Assembly: GCF_022771645.1 (NCBI RefSeq)
Contig: NZ_JALFCU010000047.1
Span: forward strand, 1 to 37,283
Direction: 5' to 3'
Length of the DNA: 37,283 nt
Source of the DNA: Selenomonas sp.
GTDB taxonomy: Bacteria > Bacillota > Negativicutes > Selenomonadales > Selenomonadaceae
In this document: piece after piece, positions 36,358 to 37,283 of the stretch
How the letters are laid out: the number at the start of each line of letters is the position of its first letter
Numbering within the stretch: position 1 is the stretch's first letter
Notes under the pieces: model-generated
Seen by the model: only the letters and a program-made list of their open reading frames with translations
What the model was told of the DNA's origin: nothing
Databases searched by the model: none
Position numbers and translations under genes: made by a program

Positions 36358-37146
36358 TCATTTCCACGGGTATTTTCCTTGTTTCGCATGCGGAAAGCGC
36401 CTTTCGTCGAGTTCGATACGAACGTGATGGTTTCCCTCCTCGTCCGTTGTGACGTTCACATCAATGTTGAAGCCGGTGGAACTCATGATCGCGTTGCCGC
36501 CTTGTTCTTGGATGATGGACTTGATGGCAGATTCGTAGGTCTCGAAGACTTCAGAGATGCGACAAAAAACCGAATTTACATCCTTTTGATTGTGTTTCGC
36601 ATTCGGAAAGCGCCTTTCGTCGAGTTCGATACGAACGTGATGGTTTCCCTCCTCGTCCGTTGTGACGTTCACATCAATGGTGAAGCTGGTGGAACTCATG
36701 ATCGCGTTGCCGCCTTGCTCGTAGATGATGGACTTAATGGCAGCTTCGTAGGTCTCGAAGACTTCAGGGAGGCGACAAAAGACCGGATTTACATTCTGTT
36801 GGTTGTGATATGGGAACTCGGAAAGAAACATCGTATCTTCTTCCTTCAGTCCCAATGCCTCGGCAAGTTTCACGCAGTATTCCTTCGGAACGTACTGCTG
36901 ATGGTCGAAAGCGGAGGCCAGCCAGACCTTGTTCACATCCATCTTGTCTGCCAGTTCCGTATAGGTGAGTCCGGATGTCTTCTTTGCCGTTTTCAATTTA
37001 TTGAAGTCGGTTTCGCGCAGCAGGCTCCACATCAAGCGATCCAGGTCGGCTTTGGACGGATCGACATCGTCCACCGGTTCCGTTGTAATCAGCTTCAAGA
37101 GGTCCATTCTATCTTGGGAAGAGTCGACATGATCCATCGGTTCCAT
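36358..37146 (-). CDS. cynS: Cyanase (cyanate hydratase)-like protein with duplicated catalytic domain
   Basis: Cyanase turns cyanate and bicarbonate into CO2 and ammonia. Residues about 40-110 match its N-terminal helical domain (LKTAKKTSGLTYTELADKMD, LGLKEEDTMFLSEFPY). The catalytic C-terminal domain then occurs twice, each 71 residues: both copies keep the Arg-x-x-Glu pair (RLPE and RISE, like Arg96 and Glu99 of E. coli) and the Ser of GNAIMSS (like Ser122). Both end RIELDERRFP. Known cyanases have one copy and are about 156 aa; this protein is 262 aa with an N-terminal extension of 35 residues (PMDHVDSSQDRMDLLK). GGAGGG lies about 10 nt before ATG 37146. The decamer of dimers may be rebuilt with paired domains in one chain (inference). 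Confidence 0.85.
   Translation of the reverse strand: MEPMDHVDSSQDRMDLLKLITTEPVDDVDPSKADLDRLMWSLLRETDFNKLKTAKKTSGLTYTELADKMDVNKVWLASAFDHQQYVPKEYCVKLAEALGLKEEDTMFLSEFPYHNQQNVNPVFCRLPEVFETYEAAIKSIIYEQGGNAIMSSTSFTIDVNVTTDEEGNHHVRIELDERRFPNAKHNQKDVNSVFCRISEVFETYESAIKSIIQEQGGNAIMSSTGFNIDVNVTTDEEGNHHVRIELDERRFPHAKQGKYPWK
36381..36806. repeat. Tandem duplication, two 213-bp units
   Basis: Units 36381-36593 and 36594-36806 are near-identical over most of their length, exactly 71 codons each, and encode the two catalytic domains of the cyanase-like protein. Differences are scattered single bases, indicating a fairly recent in-frame duplication. Confidence 0.9.
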
Positions 37147-37151
37147 AAAAA

Positions 37152-37283
37152 TCAGCCCTCCGTATTTTGCTGATCACGCTTCTTAATAAATGGATTTGGT
37201 GGCGGTTCTAAGGGAGAAAAACCATATTCAAATTCTTTAGCGGTTCAGCAGTTCAACGATTCTATCAGCAATCAACGTCGTAA
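37152..37283 (-). pseudogene. 3' fragment of an upstream gene, possibly frameshifted
   Basis: The minus strand reads LIADRIVELLNR to a TAA at 37239-37237, then in another frame KEFEYGFSPLEPPPNPF and IKKRDQQNTEG to a TGA at 37154-37152, which lies 5 nt before the cyanase-like start. Removing one base at the junction would join the two. It may be the end of one broken gene, or the end of one gene plus noncoding sequence. Only the end is in the window, so no function is proposed. Confidence 0.3.

Overview
The window (about 37 kb, GC-rich, dense, strong GGAGG-type ribosome sites) looks like chromosomal accessory DNA of a Gram-positive-lineage anaerobe. The Firmicutes-style Y-family polymerase plus YolD-like gene, the short XRE regulators and the codon use suggest the Negativicutes (Selenomonas-like). 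That placement is an inference from style, not from a marker gene. No rRNA, tRNA, CRISPR array, intact transposase or integrase was seen.

Left part (1-7.9 kb): a minus-strand cluster of SRAP-domain protein, TrmO, a P-loop nucleoside-kinase-like protein and an ADP-ribosylglycohydrolase (cut by the window edge) diverges from a plus-strand cluster of Y-family DNA polymerase, YolD-like protein, zinc-less sirtuin, an unknown protein, a GNAT-type acetyltransferase and a YaiI/YqxD-domain fusion. The theme is DNA damage and NAD/ADP-ribose chemistry. Two or three small unknown genes follow.

Middle (7.9-13.1 kb): a 662-aa protein of unknown family, a 58-aa protein, an FtsZ-like protein that has lost its GTP-binding motif, a YkvA-family membrane protein, an HTH-like protein and a short acidic membrane-anchored protein.

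Core (13.1-32.1 kb, all minus strand, genes overlapping or a few bases apart): an apparent single operon of about 15 genes. In transcription order it encodes a pseudokinase-like/Hsp70 protein with a PIN nuclease domain inserted in its ATPase domain; an unknown protein; a second Hsp70; a coiled-coil GrpE-like protein; a third Hsp70; a helical unknown; a fourth Hsp70; a 143-aa unknown; a HerA/DUF87 ATPase with a roughly 180-residue serine-rich insert; two paralogous small proteins; a frameshifted thymidylate-kinase-like gene; a radical SAM enzyme; a SAM methyltransferase; and a protein with 19 glycine-spaced tetrapeptide repeats. I know of no described system with this composition, and it is the main discovery candidate. 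Four divergent Hsp70s, a nucleotide-exchange-like factor, a DNA-translocase-type ATPase and a nuclease domain would fit a chaperone-gated conflict or stress-response complex, but that function is inference. A 26-bp element, nearly identical in two places, precedes this operon and the neighbouring acidic membrane protein gene.

Right part (32.2-37.3 kb): an HTH protein with a NERD-nuclease/SF1-helicase, an XRE regulator fused at its end to the remnant of a second GNAT gene, a flavodoxin, and a cyanase-type protein whose catalytic domain is tandemly duplicated. A broken gene fragment lies at the right edge.
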